DNA of 64,000 nucleotides from Allobrachymonas chironomi DSM 19884 (GCF_000374625.1 NZ_KB894773.1:43167-107166), one strand, 5' to 3'; counted from the stretch's first letter, positions 18,616 to 27,821 are shown. A program made the numbers and translations. The notes: generated by a model not told the origin, from the letters alone.

Positions 18616-19080
18616 TCAGGCCGCATCGGTAAAACTGGCCGTGACTTCGCCACGGATGCGGTAGCTCTTGCCGCGGAACAGAGCCACGGTGCCACCGTCC
18701 ACCACGCTGACGGTAACGTCGTAGACACCGGTACGGCCCGATGCCGAACGCTCGACCGCACGTGCCTCCAGCAGTTCGCCTTCCCGTGCCGGCGCCAGAA
18801 AATCGATATGGCAGGCCGATGCCACGGTGTTCAGGTTGTAGCTGTTGCAGGCATAGGCAAAGGCGGTATCGGCCAGCGTGAACAGCATGCCGCCGTGGCA
18901 GATGTGGTGGCCGTTGACCATGTCGGGGGCCACGCGCATGCGCACCGTGGCTTCGCCGGGGCTGACTGCCACCAGTTCCATGCCGCGTGCATGGGCGTTG
19001 GTGTCACGCTGCCACATGGCCTGGGCCGCGGCATCCGCCAGGGCCTGTGCTTCGGCCGGGCTGATCTTCTGTTCATCCAT
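18616..19080 (-). CDS. paaI: Hydroxyphenylacetyl-CoA thioesterase PaaI
   Basis: A 154-residue hotdog-fold thioesterase that hydrolyses dead-end aryl-CoA esters and frees CoA. The signature NGHHICHGGMLFTLADTAFAYACNSYN holds the catalytic HGG/D region, with ACHIDFLAPAREGELLEARA following. The start at 19080 is chosen because CAGGAG lies nine bases upstream; an in-frame ATG at 19089 is too close to that site. The start overlaps the 3' end of paaH by 8 bases, indicating coupling. Confidence 0.93.
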   Translation of the reverse strand: MDEQKISPAEAQALADAAAQAMWQRDTNAHARGMELVAVSPGEATVRMRVAPDMVNGHHICHGGMLFTLADTAFAYACNSYNLNTVASACHIDFLAPAREGELLEARAVERSASGRTGVYDVTVSVVDGGTVALFRGKSYRIRGEVTASFTDAA

Positions 19081-20602
19081 GACGGACATCTCCTGCATAA
19101 ACCTGTTGTTGGATCCAGGGGGACACGCGATAGCGGTCCTCTCCATAGAACTGGGCCAGATGGGCGAGCACGGTACGCACCTGCTCCAGTCCCACCTGAC
19201 GCGCCCAGGCCAGCGGGCCACGCGGGTAGTTCACGCCCAGCTGCATCGCCACGTCGGTACTGTCGACATCGCACACGCCCTGGTTGACGGCATCGGCGGC
19301 CTCGTTGGCCAGCATGGCCACGGTGCGCATCACCGGCAGGCCGGGAACATCACGCAGCACGGACACGGCATAGCCGGCCGCCTGCAACAGGCCGGTCACG
19401 GCCTGCACGGCAGCCGCATCGGCCTGCAGCGCCGCCGCCACCGCCAGACGCGTGGCCTGGGTGTAATCCAGCGCCAGATCCACCAGCACCAGGTTGTTGC
19501 AACCCAGGGCATGGGCACGCTGGGTGGCGGTGCGGCCATCGGTCAGATAGAGGGCGGTGTCGCCGATCTGCGCCACGCGGCCATCGGCCTGTGCCGGCTG
19601 CTGCGTGAAGGCCACGCCAGCCTGTTGCAGGCGACTGGCCAGCGCTTGCGCCAGCGGGCATTCGCCATGCAGCACGATGCCGGCCGGTGCCGCCACGGCA
19701 GCAGCCGTTTGCGGCTGCGGCTTGTCGGCGCCTTCGGCGTAATCGTAGAAACCGCGACCGGTCTTGCGGCCCAGGAAGCCGGCATCCACCAGATCCTGCT
19801 GCATCAGCGAAGGCAGGAAGCGCTGGTCGTTGTAGAAGGCATTCCAGACCGACTTGGTGACGGCAAAGTTCACGTCGTGGCCGATCATGTCCATCAGCTC
19901 GAACGGGCCCATGCGGAAGCCGCCCGCCTCGCGCAGGACGGCATCCAGCGTGGCGATGTCGGCAGCGCCCTCGCCTGCCAGACGCAGGCTTTCGGCATAG
20001 TAGGGGCGCGCCACGCGGTTGACGATGAAGCCGGGCGTGGACTTGGCGTGCACCGGGGTCTTGCCCCAGGCCACGGAGGTGTCATAGATGATCTCGGCCA
20101 CCTGGCGGTCGGTCGCCAGGCCGGACACCACTTCCACCAGCTTCATCAGCGGCGCCGGATTGAAGAAGTGCATGCCGACCAGCTGCTGCGGGCGCTTCAG
20201 CGCCGCGCCAATGGCGGTCACGGAGATCGAGGAGGTGTTGGTCGCCAGGATGGCGTCTGCGGCAACAATGTCTTCCAGCTCGGCAAACAGCTTGCGCTTG
20301 ACGTCCAGGTTCTCGACGATGGCTTCCACCACCAGGGCGGCATCGGCAAATTCCTGGTTGCTGGCGGCCGGCAGCAGGCGTGCGCCGGCAGCTTCTGCCT
20401 GCTCCGCGCTCATGCGGCCTTTGTCGGCCAGCTTGCCGAACATCTTGCGGATGTTGGCGATCGCCTGTTCGGCGGCACCCTCACGCGCGTCCAGCAGACG
20501 CACGGTGTGGCCGGCCTGGGCCGCCACCTGGGCAATGCCGGCACCCATGGCACCAGCACCAATCACGGCTACCACGCGGGTAGCGGGCAATGCTTGGCTC
20601 AT
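19073..20602 (-). CDS. paaH: 3-hydroxyadipyl-CoA dehydrogenase PaaH
   Basis: A 509-residue NAD-dependent dehydrogenase oxidising 3-hydroxyadipyl-CoA to 3-oxoadipyl-CoA. The Rossmann motif is VIGAGAMGAGIAQVAAQAG. The family signature [19 protein letters not shown] and GFIVNRVARPYYAESLRL follow. Unlike the 284-residue enzyme at 83-937, it has a second C-terminal domain (from about residue 300) ending in LGVNYPRGPLAWARQVG, as in other long PaaH proteins. The start at 20602 lies 2 bp after the paaG stop. Confidence 0.95.
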   Translation of the reverse strand: MSQALPATRVVAVIGAGAMGAGIAQVAAQAGHTVRLLDAREGAAEQAIANIRKMFGKLADKGRMSAEQAEAAGARLLPAASNQEFADAALVVEAIVENLDVKRKLFAELEDIVAADAILATNTSSISVTAIGAALKRPQQLVGMHFFNPAPLMKLVEVVSGLATDRQVAEIIYDTSVAWGKTPVHAKSTPGFIVNRVARPYYAESLRLAGEGAADIATLDAVLREAGGFRMGPFELMDMIGHDVNFAVTKSVWNAFYNDQRFLPSLMQQDLVDAGFLGRKTGRGFYDYAEGADKPQPQTAAAVAAPAGIVLHGECPLAQALASRLQQAGVAFTQQPAQADGRVAQIGDTALYLTDGRTATQRAHALGCNNLVLVDLALDYTQATRLAVAAALQADAAAVQAVTGLLQAAGYAVSVLRDVPGLPVMRTVAMLANEAADAVNQGVCDVDSTDVAMQLGVNYPRGPLAWARQVGLEQVRTVLAHLAQFYGEDRYRVSPWIQQQVYAGDVRHG

Positions 20603-20604
20603 GT

Positions 20605-21405
20605 TCAGGCTCCGGTAAAGCGCGGTGCGCGTTTTTCCAGGAAGGCAGACACGCCTTCCACGTAATCGGCGCTGCGGCCCATTTCGCGCATCAGCATGCC
20701 TTCCAGCGTCAGGTGCTGCTCCAGCGTGTGGCTGGAAGCGGTCAGCATGGCCTGGCGCGTGCGCACCAGCGCCTTGGTCGGCATGGTGGCCAGCTGGGCC
20801 GCCAGGGCATCGATACGGGCAGCAAAGTCGTCGTTCGGGACGGCTTCCCAGATCAGGCCCCATTCGGCGGCCTTGGTCGCCGGCAGCTTCTCGCCGGTCA
20901 GGGCCAGGCCCATGGCGCGGGCAAAGCCGAGGCGCTGCGGCACGATCCAGGAGCAGGCGGTATCGGGAATCAGGCCGATCTTGGCAAACGGCAGCATGAA
21001 GGCGGCCGATTCGGTGGCCACCACCATGTCGCACACCAGCGCCAGGCTGGCACCGGCACCGGCAGCGATGCCGTTGACGGCCGCAATGGTCGGCACACGC
21101 AGGCTGGCCAGCTGCATCACCAGCGGCTTGTAGCGGCGTTCCACCACGTCGCCCAGATCGGGCGGCGTGCCTTCGCCGGGCACGAAGCGCACTTCGGCAT
21201 CGGCCAGATCCTGGCCGGCGCAGAAGCCGCGGCCATGGCCGGTCAGCACCAGCACGCGCACGCTGGCATCGTCCTGCACCTGTTGCAGCGCGGCACGCAG
21301 CTCGTCGTGCATGGTGCCGTTGAAGCTGTTCATCTTGTCCGGGCGGTTCAGCGCCAGGCGCGCCACGCCCTGCCGGATGTCCAGCGTGATGGTTTCAAAC
21401 GTCAT
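20605..21405 (-). CDS. paaG: 1,2-epoxyphenylacetyl-CoA isomerase PaaG
   Basis: A 266-residue crotonase-fold enzyme that converts ring-1,2-epoxyphenylacetyl-CoA to oxepin-CoA and later shifts a double bond. Features are TGHGRGFCAGQDLADAEVRF, where the acidic residue after GQD is typical of PaaG, AAVNGIAAGAGASLALVCDMV, and AFMLPFAKIGLIPDTACSWIVP. The C-terminus is GVSAFLEKRAPRFTGA. It lies 10 bp after paaN and 2 bp before paaH. Confidence 0.94.
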   Translation of the reverse strand: MTFETITLDIRQGVARLALNRPDKMNSFNGTMHDELRAALQQVQDDASVRVLVLTGHGRGFCAGQDLADAEVRFVPGEGTPPDLGDVVERRYKPLVMQLASLRVPTIAAVNGIAAGAGASLALVCDMVVATESAAFMLPFAKIGLIPDTACSWIVPQRLGFARAMGLALTGEKLPATKAAEWGLIWEAVPNDDFAARIDALAAQLATMPTKALVRTRQAMLTASSHTLEQHLTLEGMLMREMGRSADYVEGVSAFLEKRAPRFTGA

Positions 21406-21415
21406 GACCCCCCCC

Positions 21416-23083
21416 TCAGACGTGGTAGCGGCGCTGCACCACGCGGAAGCGGTTGGCCACGAAGGCGGAATCCGCGTAGGAAGCGTTGGCAGACGGGTTG
21501 CCACCGGTACCGTGGTAGTCGGAGAAGGCGGAAGACTGGTTCACGAACACGCCGCCGGTCAGGTTGATCGACAGGGCGACCTTGCCGCGCCAGGTGGCTT
21601 CGGTCATGGCGTCCAGATAGTCCTGTTTGGTGGAGTAGACACCCACGGTCAGGGCACCATGCGTCTTGACGATGCGCTCGGACAGGGCCAGGGCGCCAGC
21701 GGCGCTGTCGGCCTTGACGACAAAGCTGATCGGGCCGAAGCGCTCTTCCATGTAGGAAGCCTCGTCGGCCGCATCCACCGCCAGCAGCACCGGGGTGCGC
21801 ACATCGGCGTTCGGGAAATCGGGGTTCTCCAGCTTCTTCGAAGCCAGCACGACCTTGCCCAGCTGGCCGCTGTTGGCCAGATCCACGCGCTCGGCCGTGG
21901 CGGTAGACTGCATGGCACCCAGCACCGCGTGCGCCACTTCGGGCTTGCCCAGGAAGCGCTCGATGGCAGCACCCAGGTCGGCACAGACCTCGTCGTAGCT
22001 CTTGCGGCCCTGGTCGGTCTCGATACCTTCTGCCGGCACGATCACGGCCTGGGTAGTGGTACACATCTGGCCGGAGTACAGCGACAGCGTGAAGGCCAGG
22101 TTGCCCAGCATCGCCTTGTAGTTGTCGGTGGACTCGATCACCACGTTGTTCACACCGGCCAGCTCGGCATACACTTGGGCCTGGCGGCAGTTGTCGATCA
22201 GCCATTCGCCGAACACGTTGCTGCCGGTGAAGTCGATCGACTTGACGGACTCGTGCTGCGACAGGGCCTGGGTCACGGAGCGCTTTTCAGCCACGCACAG
22301 CGTCACCAGGTTGGGGTCGATGCCGTTTTCGGCCAGCACGGCGCGGATGGTGCGCACAGTGATGGCAGCCGGCAGGATGCCATTGCTGTGCGGCTTGACG
22401 ATCACGGCGTTGCCGGTGGACAGCGCGGCAAACAGGCCGGGGTAGGTGTTCCAGGTCGGGAAGGTACCGCAGCCGATCACCAGGCCGATACCGCGACCGA
22501 CGATCTCGAAGTGCTTCTTCATGACCAGCGCCGGGTTCTTGCCCTGCGGCTTTTCCCAGGTGGCCGTCGTCGGCACAAAGCTCTGCTCGCGCCAGGCGTA
22601 GGCCACGGCCTCCAGGCCACGGTCCAGCGCGTGGGCGGAACCGGCCTGGAAGGCCATCATCCAGCCCTGGCCGGTGGTCATCATCACGGCGTGGCCCATT
22701 TCAAAGGCCTGCTTGTGCAGACGGTCCAGGATTTCCAGACAGATGCCCATGCGGCCTTCGGCACCCACGGCCTGCCAGCCCTTCATGGCGTCCAGGCCGG
22801 CGGCGATCAGCGCCTCGTGGTCGCACACCGGGTACTTGATGTTCATCTCGATGCCGTAAGGAGAGGCTTCGTTGCCGCCCCAGCCGGTCTGGCCCGGCTG
22901 ATCCAGTTCGAACTGCTGGCCCAGATGCGCCTCGAACGCCGCCTTGCCGTCAGCAGCAGCGGTTTCGCCGTAGACCTTGGGGCTCGGCATTTCGGGATAC
23001 GGCGACCAGTAACCACGCGTGGCGATGGCATTGATGGCACCATCCAGGGTAGCGCGGTGCTTTTCGAACAGGGGATGAGACAT
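21416..23083 (-). CDS. paaN: Phenylacetate degradation aldehyde dehydrogenase PaaN (single-domain form)
   Basis: A 555-residue aldehyde dehydrogenase of the PaaN subgroup found in betaproteobacteria. It is expected to oxidise 3-oxo-5,6-dehydrosuberyl-CoA semialdehyde. The fold shows VIGCGTFPTWNTYPGLFAAL, the cofactor segment KSIDFTGSNVFGEWL, the general-base region VYAELAGVNNVVIES and the nucleophile Cys in LYSGQMCTTTQAV. The C-terminus has GGVFVNQSSAFSDYHG. The protein ends at the aldehyde dehydrogenase domain and lacks the C-terminal MaoC-like oxepin-CoA hydrolase of E. coli PaaZ. It is the first gene of the paa operon, behind the FNR-marked promoter region. Confidence 0.93.
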   Translation of the reverse strand: MSHPLFEKHRATLDGAINAIATRGYWSPYPEMPSPKVYGETAAADGKAAFEAHLGQQFELDQPGQTGWGGNEASPYGIEMNIKYPVCDHEALIAAGLDAMKGWQAVGAEGRMGICLEILDRLHKQAFEMGHAVMMTTGQGWMMAFQAGSAHALDRGLEAVAYAWREQSFVPTTATWEKPQGKNPALVMKKHFEIVGRGIGLVIGCGTFPTWNTYPGLFAALSTGNAVIVKPHSNGILPAAITVRTIRAVLAENGIDPNLVTLCVAEKRSVTQALSQHESVKSIDFTGSNVFGEWLIDNCRQAQVYAELAGVNNVVIESTDNYKAMLGNLAFTLSLYSGQMCTTTQAVIVPAEGIETDQGRKSYDEVCADLGAAIERFLGKPEVAHAVLGAMQSTATAERVDLANSGQLGKVVLASKKLENPDFPNADVRTPVLLAVDAADEASYMEERFGPISFVVKADSAAGALALSERIVKTHGALTVGVYSTKQDYLDAMTEATWRGKVALSINLTGGVFVNQSSAFSDYHGTGGNPSANASYADSAFVANRFRVVQRRYHV

Positions 23084-23181
23084 GTGCGGCTCCAGAACTC
23101 AAGGGGAAAGTGGGGAAGAACAGATGCACATGACACACCGGCAAAAAGATGTGCTACAGGCAATCTGTATTTCTATGATGG

Positions 23182-23207
23182 AATGTATCACGTTTGATCC
23201 ATATCAA
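23182..23207 (-). promoter_or_regulatory. paa operon promoter overlapped by a perfect FNR-type palindrome
   Basis: TTGATCCATATCAA (23194-23207) matches the FNR consensus TTGAT-N4-ATCAA exactly on both half-sites. On the minus strand an extended -10, TGA then TACATT (23187-23182), begins 4 bases after the box. The box would then cover the -35/spacer region, a repressor position. An alternative reading with the box near -41.5 would need a poor -10 (AATACA, 23171-23166). The paaN start is 99 bp downstream of the -10. Confidence 0.65.
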
Positions 23208-23381
23208 ATTAGTGGTTTCCCCTAGACTACCAGCAAGAGCCCTGCACGGCCTGTTGTTTTGATGTCATTTCTTGCCGCAAACCTCTATGGTGCACCGCAG
23301 CATTCGCATCCGTGAGCTACGCACCTGCCTGCACACGCCACCGCCAATCATGCTACCGCCATCCCGCCACAGTCATGACAC
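23208..23381. other. Intergenic stretch upstream of the paa promoter
   Basis: Part of the 361-bp gap between paaN and the pseudouridine synthase gene, whose ends hold the paa promoter and a terminator. This middle stretch is less GC-rich than the genes. I see no gene, repeat or further operator in it. Confidence 0.5.
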
Positions 23382-23412
23382 AAAAAACCCGGTCTTTATA
23401 AAAAGAACCGGG
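23382..23412 (-). terminator. Rho-independent terminator of the pseudouridine synthase gene
   Basis: On the minus strand CCCGGTTCTTT (23412-23402) pairs with AAAGACCGGG (23397-23388) with one bulged T, followed by TTTTTTG. It lies about 33 bp after the stop and insulates the paa promoter from readthrough. Confidence 0.85.
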
Positions 23413-23444
23413 CATATTCAGGGAAAACGAGAGGCAGTGCGCGC

Positions 23445-24818
23445 TCAGAAGTGTTCGTCGGGCCGCAAATAGCGCCATTGCCCCAGCGGCAGCTTGCCCA
23501 GCACCACCTGGCCGATGCGTACCCGCTTCAGGCCGACCACCTTCAGCCCCACCGCTTCGCACATGCGGCGGATCTGGCGCTTCTTGCCTTCCACCAGCAC
23601 GAAACGCAGCTGTTCCGGGTTCTGCCAGTCCACCTGCGCCGGCTGCAAGGGCACGCCGTCCAGGCTCAGGCCATGGCGCAACAGCGCCAGCTGGTCAGCC
23701 GGGAACACCGACTGCACATCGTGGCCCACCACGCCTAGCGGTGACTGGTACTCCACCCGCACCAGGTATTCCTTGTCGATGCGGCTGTCCTCGCCGATCA
23801 GCTGGCGCGCCACGCGGCCATCCTGCGTCAGCACCAGCAGGCCGGTGGAATCGATATCCAGGCGCCCGGCCGGCGCCAGACCGCGCAGCTGCTGCGGCTG
23901 GAAACGCTGGCGCACCTGGCAGTCCTGCCAGCGGCTGTCGGCGCGGATCAGGCTGGCGGCACTCTGGTAGCCATCTTCAGGCTGGCCGCTGACGTAGCCG
24001 ACCGGCTTGTGGATCAGGATGGTGACGCGCTGTTCCTGCTGGCCACGCGCCGCTTTCTGCACGCGAATCTCGTCATCAGGGCGCACCCGCTGGCCGGTTT
24101 CAGCCGGGGCGCCATTCACCAGCACCCAGCCACGCGCAATCCAGTCGTCGGCCTCGCGCCGCGAGCACAGGCCCAGCTCGGCCATGCGCTTGTTGAGACG
24201 GATGCCGGTGGCCAGATCTGGCGCTGCGGTCGGGCGCACGCGCACCGGGGCCGCGCCGGCGGGCAGCTGTGCCGTGGGCACGGCGGGCGCCAGCGGAGCA
24301 CGGCGTTCGCGTGGCGCAGGCATGTCAGTGGCACGATCCCGATAGCGTCCGTCGCCATCGGCATCACGCCGCCCTTGCGGCGGGCGCTCCTGGCGGTAGC
24401 GCTGCGATGCACGCGCATCGGCATCGTCACGGCGACCGGAACCGGGCGCACGCTCCGCATCCTCGCGCCAGGGACGACGCTCGCCGTCCTCGCGCTCCGG
24501 ACGGCGGCGCTGCGGCGCGCGGTCCAGCTGGCGCGGCACGGAACGGCCCTGGCCATCGGTCGGGGTATCCGTATCGTGGCGCTTGATGCCGGCACTGCGC
24601 AAGGCCGGCTTGCCCTCGCCCTTCAGCGTGGACGGATCATCGCTGCGCCAGACATTGCTGCGCTGCGCCGGCGGCCGGGCGGCCGGTGCCGCACCATGCG
24701 AACGGTAGCCCTTGCTGCGCATGCCGCCGGCAGCTGCCGGCGGCTCAGGCGCATCCGCAGGCTTGGCCTTGGCCGGACGGTGCAGGACGGGACGGGAGGG
24801 AGGGGTTTGGTCGCTCAT
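23445..24818 (-). CDS. RluF-like rRNA/tRNA pseudouridine synthase with long basic N-terminal extension
   Basis: A 457-residue RsuA/RluB/RluF-family pseudouridine synthase. The S4 RNA-binding domain begins at residue 206 ([22 protein letters not shown]). The catalytic Asp is in [19 protein letters not shown]. The late motif [26 protein letters not shown] and the ending [11 protein letters not shown] are closest to E. coli RluF, which modifies 23S rRNA U2604. Residues 1-205 are a low-complexity tail rich in Arg, Asp, Ala and Pro that carries no recognisable domain. The ATG at 24818 opens this frame; a shorter start is possible but none has a good binding site. It is a single gene ending at a terminator. 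Confidence 0.88.
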   Translation of the reverse strand: MSDQTPPSRPVLHRPAKAKPADAPEPPAAAGGMRSKGYRSHGAAPAARPPAQRSNVWRSDDPSTLKGEGKPALRSAGIKRHDTDTPTDGQGRSVPRQLDRAPQRRRPEREDGERRPWREDAERAPGSGRRDDADARASQRYRQERPPQGRRDADGDGRYRDRATDMPAPRERRAPLAPAVPTAQLPAGAAPVRVRPTAAPDLATGIRLNKRMAELGLCSRREADDWIARGWVLVNGAPAETGQRVRPDDEIRVQKAARGQQEQRVTILIHKPVGYVSGQPEDGYQSAASLIRADSRWQDCQVRQRFQPQQLRGLAPAGRLDIDSTGLLVLTQDGRVARQLIGEDSRIDKEYLVRVEYQSPLGVVGHDVQSVFPADQLALLRHGLSLDGVPLQPAQVDWQNPEQLRFVLVEGKKRQIRRMCEAVGLKVVGLKRVRIGQVVLGKLPLGQWRYLRPDEHF

Positions 24819-24849
24819 GCGGCATTATCGCGCGCCGGCGCGCGGGTGG

Positions 24850-25602
24850 CTACGCTGTCTCGAAGGTCCCACGCCGCAACAATTCCAGATCCGACACCAG
24901 CAGCCCGCCATAGCCCACGCGGATCGCCCCGTGCAGCGACAGCACGCGCAAGGCCTCGTTGACGCGCTGGCGCGACAGGCCGACGAGATAGGCCAACTCC
25001 TGCTGCGTGATGCGCAGCATCTTGTCGCCACCTACCGGGAACAAGATCGGGTTGAACAGCGCCGCCAGGCTGCGCGCCACGCGCACATTGGGACTGTCCA
25101 GACGCTCCACCTCGCGGGCAGCGATGAACTGGCCCAGGCGTTCATTGAGCTGGTTCATGATGTAGCGGTTGAAGGCAATCGAGTGGTCCAGCAGCCAGTG
25201 GAAGGTATCGATCGGCAGCACCGCCACCACGCTGTTGCGCAAGGCCTGCACGTTGTAGCGGTAGGGCTCACGCTTGAGCAGCGTGCCCTCGCCAAACCAG
25301 CCGCCAGGCACCAGCCCCGAAAAGGTGATGGTCTGCCCCTGCGAGCCGTCATTGCTCATTTTCAGCAAGCCTTCGAGCAGGCCGAACCAGAAGGTCGGCG
25401 CCCTGCCGGTACGGCACACCAGCTCGCCCGCCAGCACCTGGCCCACCATCATGTCCTGGGCCACGCGCAGACGGTGTGCCGGCTCCAGCAGTTGCCACCA
25501 GACAACGGCCTGCAACTCGGCCTGCGTGGCAAAGCGCCGCCGCTCCAGCAGGGGAGGAATGGCAGTCGTGGAATCGTGAGGAGAAGACGGAGCAGTGTAC
25601 AT
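24850..25602 (-). CDS. Crp/Fnr-family transcriptional regulator
   Basis: A 250-residue regulator with an N-terminal cyclic-nucleotide-binding-like beta-roll (VPGGWFGEGTLLKREPYRYNVQALRNSVVAVLP), a long dimer helix and a C-terminal winged helix (LRITQQELAYLVGLSRQRVNEALRVLSLHGAIRV). The FNR N-terminal Cys cluster is absent, so it does not sense oxygen through a 4Fe-4S centre as FNR does. The recognition helix SRQRVNEAL differs from FNR (E-x-x-S-R), so its operator should differ from TTGAT-N4-ATCAA. The start is uncertain: 25602 is the ATG that gives a family-like length but lacks a clear binding site. It is divergent from the acyl-CoA synthetase/ABC cluster and probably controls it. Confidence 0.88.
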   Translation of the reverse strand: MYTAPSSPHDSTTAIPPLLERRRFATQAELQAVVWWQLLEPAHRLRVAQDMMVGQVLAGELVCRTGRAPTFWFGLLEGLLKMSNDGSQGQTITFSGLVPGGWFGEGTLLKREPYRYNVQALRNSVVAVLPIDTFHWLLDHSIAFNRYIMNQLNERLGQFIAAREVERLDSPNVRVARSLAALFNPILFPVGGDKMLRITQQELAYLVGLSRQRVNEALRVLSLHGAIRVGYGGLLVSDLELLRRGTFETA

Positions 25603-25711
25603 GCGGGCAGATTGACCAGTCACGGAACACGCAAGGCAAATGTCAACCAAATGCCCGTTGCGCGGCAATGCCACACAGTAACAAAACCGCCTGCCGCCTT
25701 GCATCAGGGTT

Positions 25712-25728
25712 ATTCCCACAGAGGGAAT
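25712..25728. promoter_or_regulatory. Palindrome in the divergent regulator/acyl-CoA synthetase promoter region
   Basis: ATTCCC (25712-25717) and GGGAAT (25723-25728) form a perfect dyad around ACAGA, flanked by GGG and CCC that extend the symmetry. It lies near the middle of the 260-bp gap between the Crp/Fnr-type regulator gene and the plus-strand transport cluster. I propose it as an operator, perhaps for the adjacent regulator; no direct evidence. The rest of the gap shows no gene. Confidence 0.45.
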
Positions 25729-25862
25729 GCCCTAGATTGTCGCCAAAATGACACCCAAACAACAAAGTCAACGGTAGCATTCGCCAAAGACATTTAGCCC
25801 GTTGCGACTTGTAAACCACGCAACGGACTTCTACAAACACACGGAGACAACGAGGCAAGCGC

Positions 25863-27797
25863 ATGACCATGACCTTCCCCCGATTGCTGCTGGAGCACGC
25901 ACGCCAGCGCCCCAGCGAACACGCCATGCGTGAAAAAGAGTACGGCATCTGGCAAACCTGGAGCTGGCAGCGCGCTGCCGACGAGGTGCGCTGGATGGCC
26001 GGTGGCCTGGCCAGTCTGGGCTTCCAGGCCGGCCACAACATGGCCATCGTCGGCAACAACCGCCCGCATCTGTACCTGAGCTTTCTGGCCGTCCAGAGCC
26101 TGCGCGGCATTCCGGTGCCCATGTACCAGGATGCGGTAGCCTCCGAAATGGCTTTTGTGCTAAGCGATGCCGACATCCACTTCGTGTTCGCCGAAGACCA
26201 GGAACAGGTCGACAAGATGCTGGAACTGCGCGAAACCATGCCCGGCCTGGCGCACATCATCTATGACGATCCGCGCGGCCTGCGCAACTACAGCGAACAA
26301 GGGCTGATCAGCGTGGACGAGCTGTTCGAACTGGGCCGCCAGTACGAGCAGCAGCATCCCGGCTTCTACCAGCAGTCGGTGGACCAGATCCAGCCCGATG
26401 ATGTCTCGGTGATCCTGTACACCTCCGGCACCACCGGCAAGCCCAAGGGCGTGTGCCAGACCCACAGCAGCTTCATCGGCGCAGCCGAGGGCGGCAAGCA
26501 GGTTGACGGACTGCGCCCCGGCGATGACATGATCTGCTACCTGCCGCCGGCCTGGGTGGGCGACCACCTGTTCTCGATCGCGCAGTGGCTGGTGGCCGGT
26601 TTCACCATCAACTGCCCCGAATCGGCCGAGACCCTGGGCATCGACATGCGCGAGATCGGCCCGAGTTACTACTTTGCCCCGCCGCGCGTGTTCGAAGGCA
26701 TGCTGACCTCGGTCTCGATCCGCATGGAAGATGCCAGCAAGCTCAAGCAGTGGATGTACAAGTCCGCCATGAACGTGGCCCAGCGCGTGGGCTCCGACAT
26801 TCTGGACGGCAAGAGCGTGGGCATGGGCGATCGCCTGAAGTACACGCTGGGCAACTGGTTTGTCTTCGGGCCGCTGAAGAACGTGATGGGCCTGAGCCGC
26901 ATCCGCGTGGCCTACACCGCCGGTGCCGCCATCGGCCCGGACCTGTTCCGCTTTTTCCGCTCGATTGGCGTCAACCTCAAGCAGCTCTACGGCCAGACCG
27001 AGACCTGCGCCTATGTCTGCCTGCAGAAGAACGGCCGCGTCAAGCTCAACACCGTGGGCGAAGCCGCTCCCGGCATCGAGCTGAAGATTGCCGACAACGG
27101 CGAAGTGCTGGTCAAGGGCGTGTCAGTGCTCAAGGAATACTACAAGCGCCCCGATGCCACGGCCGAGGTGATCGACGAGAACGGCTATTTCAAGACCGGC
27201 GATGCCGGCGTGATCGATGCCGATGGCCAACTGCGCATCATCGACCGCGCCAAGGACGTGGGCAAGCTGGCCGGCGGTGCCATGTTCGCGCCCAACTACA
27301 TCGAGAACAAGCTCAAGTTCTTCCCGCAGATCAAGGAAGCGGTGTGCTTCGGCCACGACCGCGACCAGGTGATGGCCTTCATCAACATCGACTACGAGGC
27401 GGTTGGCAACTGGGCCGAGCGCCAGGGCCTGCCCTATGGCGGCTACGTCGATCTGGCCGCCAAGCCGCAGGTGCTGGAAATGGTGCGCGAGTGCATCGAG
27501 AAGGTCAACGCCGACCTGGCGCGCGAGGAAGGCATGGCCGACACCCAGGTGGCGCGCTTCCTGGTGCTGCACAAGGAGCTGGATCCGGACGATGACGAGC
27601 TGACCCGTACCCGCAAGGTGCGCCGCGGCTTCATCTCCGACAAATACAAGGTGCTGGTGGACGCGCTGTACGAGGGCAAGCCCGAGCAGTTCATCGAGAC
27701 CCAGGTCAAGTTCGACGACGGTCGCACCGGCAAGGTCAGCGCCACGCTGAAGCTGGCCGACGCCAAGACTTTCCCTGCCACCCGGGCTGCGGCCTGA
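25863..27797 (+). CDS. Long-chain acyl-CoA synthetase-like AMP-dependent ligase
   Basis: A 644-residue adenylate-forming ligase of the FACS/long-chain AMP-binding family. The P-loop is ILYTSGTTGKPKGVCQTH, A5 is QLYGQTETCAYVCLQ, and the A7/A8 region holds GYFKTGDAGVIDADGQLRIIDRAKD. The C-terminal domain includes TRTRKVRRGFISDKY in place of the usual catalytic-Lys segment. It would activate a carboxylic acid to its CoA thioester in the cytosol. It is the first gene of a cluster with five LIV-type transport genes and a PaaK-like ligase. That context suggests it activates the acid the transporter brings in; the substrate is not known. The ATG at 25863 is the natural start for the family, though its binding site is weak. 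Confidence 0.9.
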   Translation: MTMTFPRLLLEHARQRPSEHAMREKEYGIWQTWSWQRAADEVRWMAGGLASLGFQAGHNMAIVGNNRPHLYLSFLAVQSLRGIPVPMYQDAVASEMAFVLSDADIHFVFAEDQEQVDKMLELRETMPGLAHIIYDDPRGLRNYSEQGLISVDELFELGRQYEQQHPGFYQQSVDQIQPDDVSVILYTSGTTGKPKGVCQTHSSFIGAAEGGKQVDGLRPGDDMICYLPPAWVGDHLFSIAQWLVAGFTINCPESAETLGIDMREIGPSYYFAPPRVFEGMLTSVSIRMEDASKLKQWMYKSAMNVAQRVGSDILDGKSVGMGDRLKYTLGNWFVFGPLKNVMGLSRIRVAYTAGAAIGPDLFRFFRSIGVNLKQLYGQTETCAYVCLQKNGRVKLNTVGEAAPGIELKIADNGEVLVKGVSVLKEYYKRPDATAEVIDENGYFKTGDAGVIDADGQLRIIDRAKDVGKLAGGAMFAPNYIENKLKFFPQIKEAVCFGHDRDQVMAFINIDYEAVGNWAERQGLPYGGYVDLAAKPQVLEMVRECIEKVNADLAREEGMADTQVARFLVLHKELDPDDDELTRTRKVRRGFISDKYKVLVDALYEGKPEQFIETQVKFDDGRTGKVSATLKLADAKTFPATRAAA

Positions 27798-27821
27798 TCA
27801 CGACCGACGGAAGACCGCATC

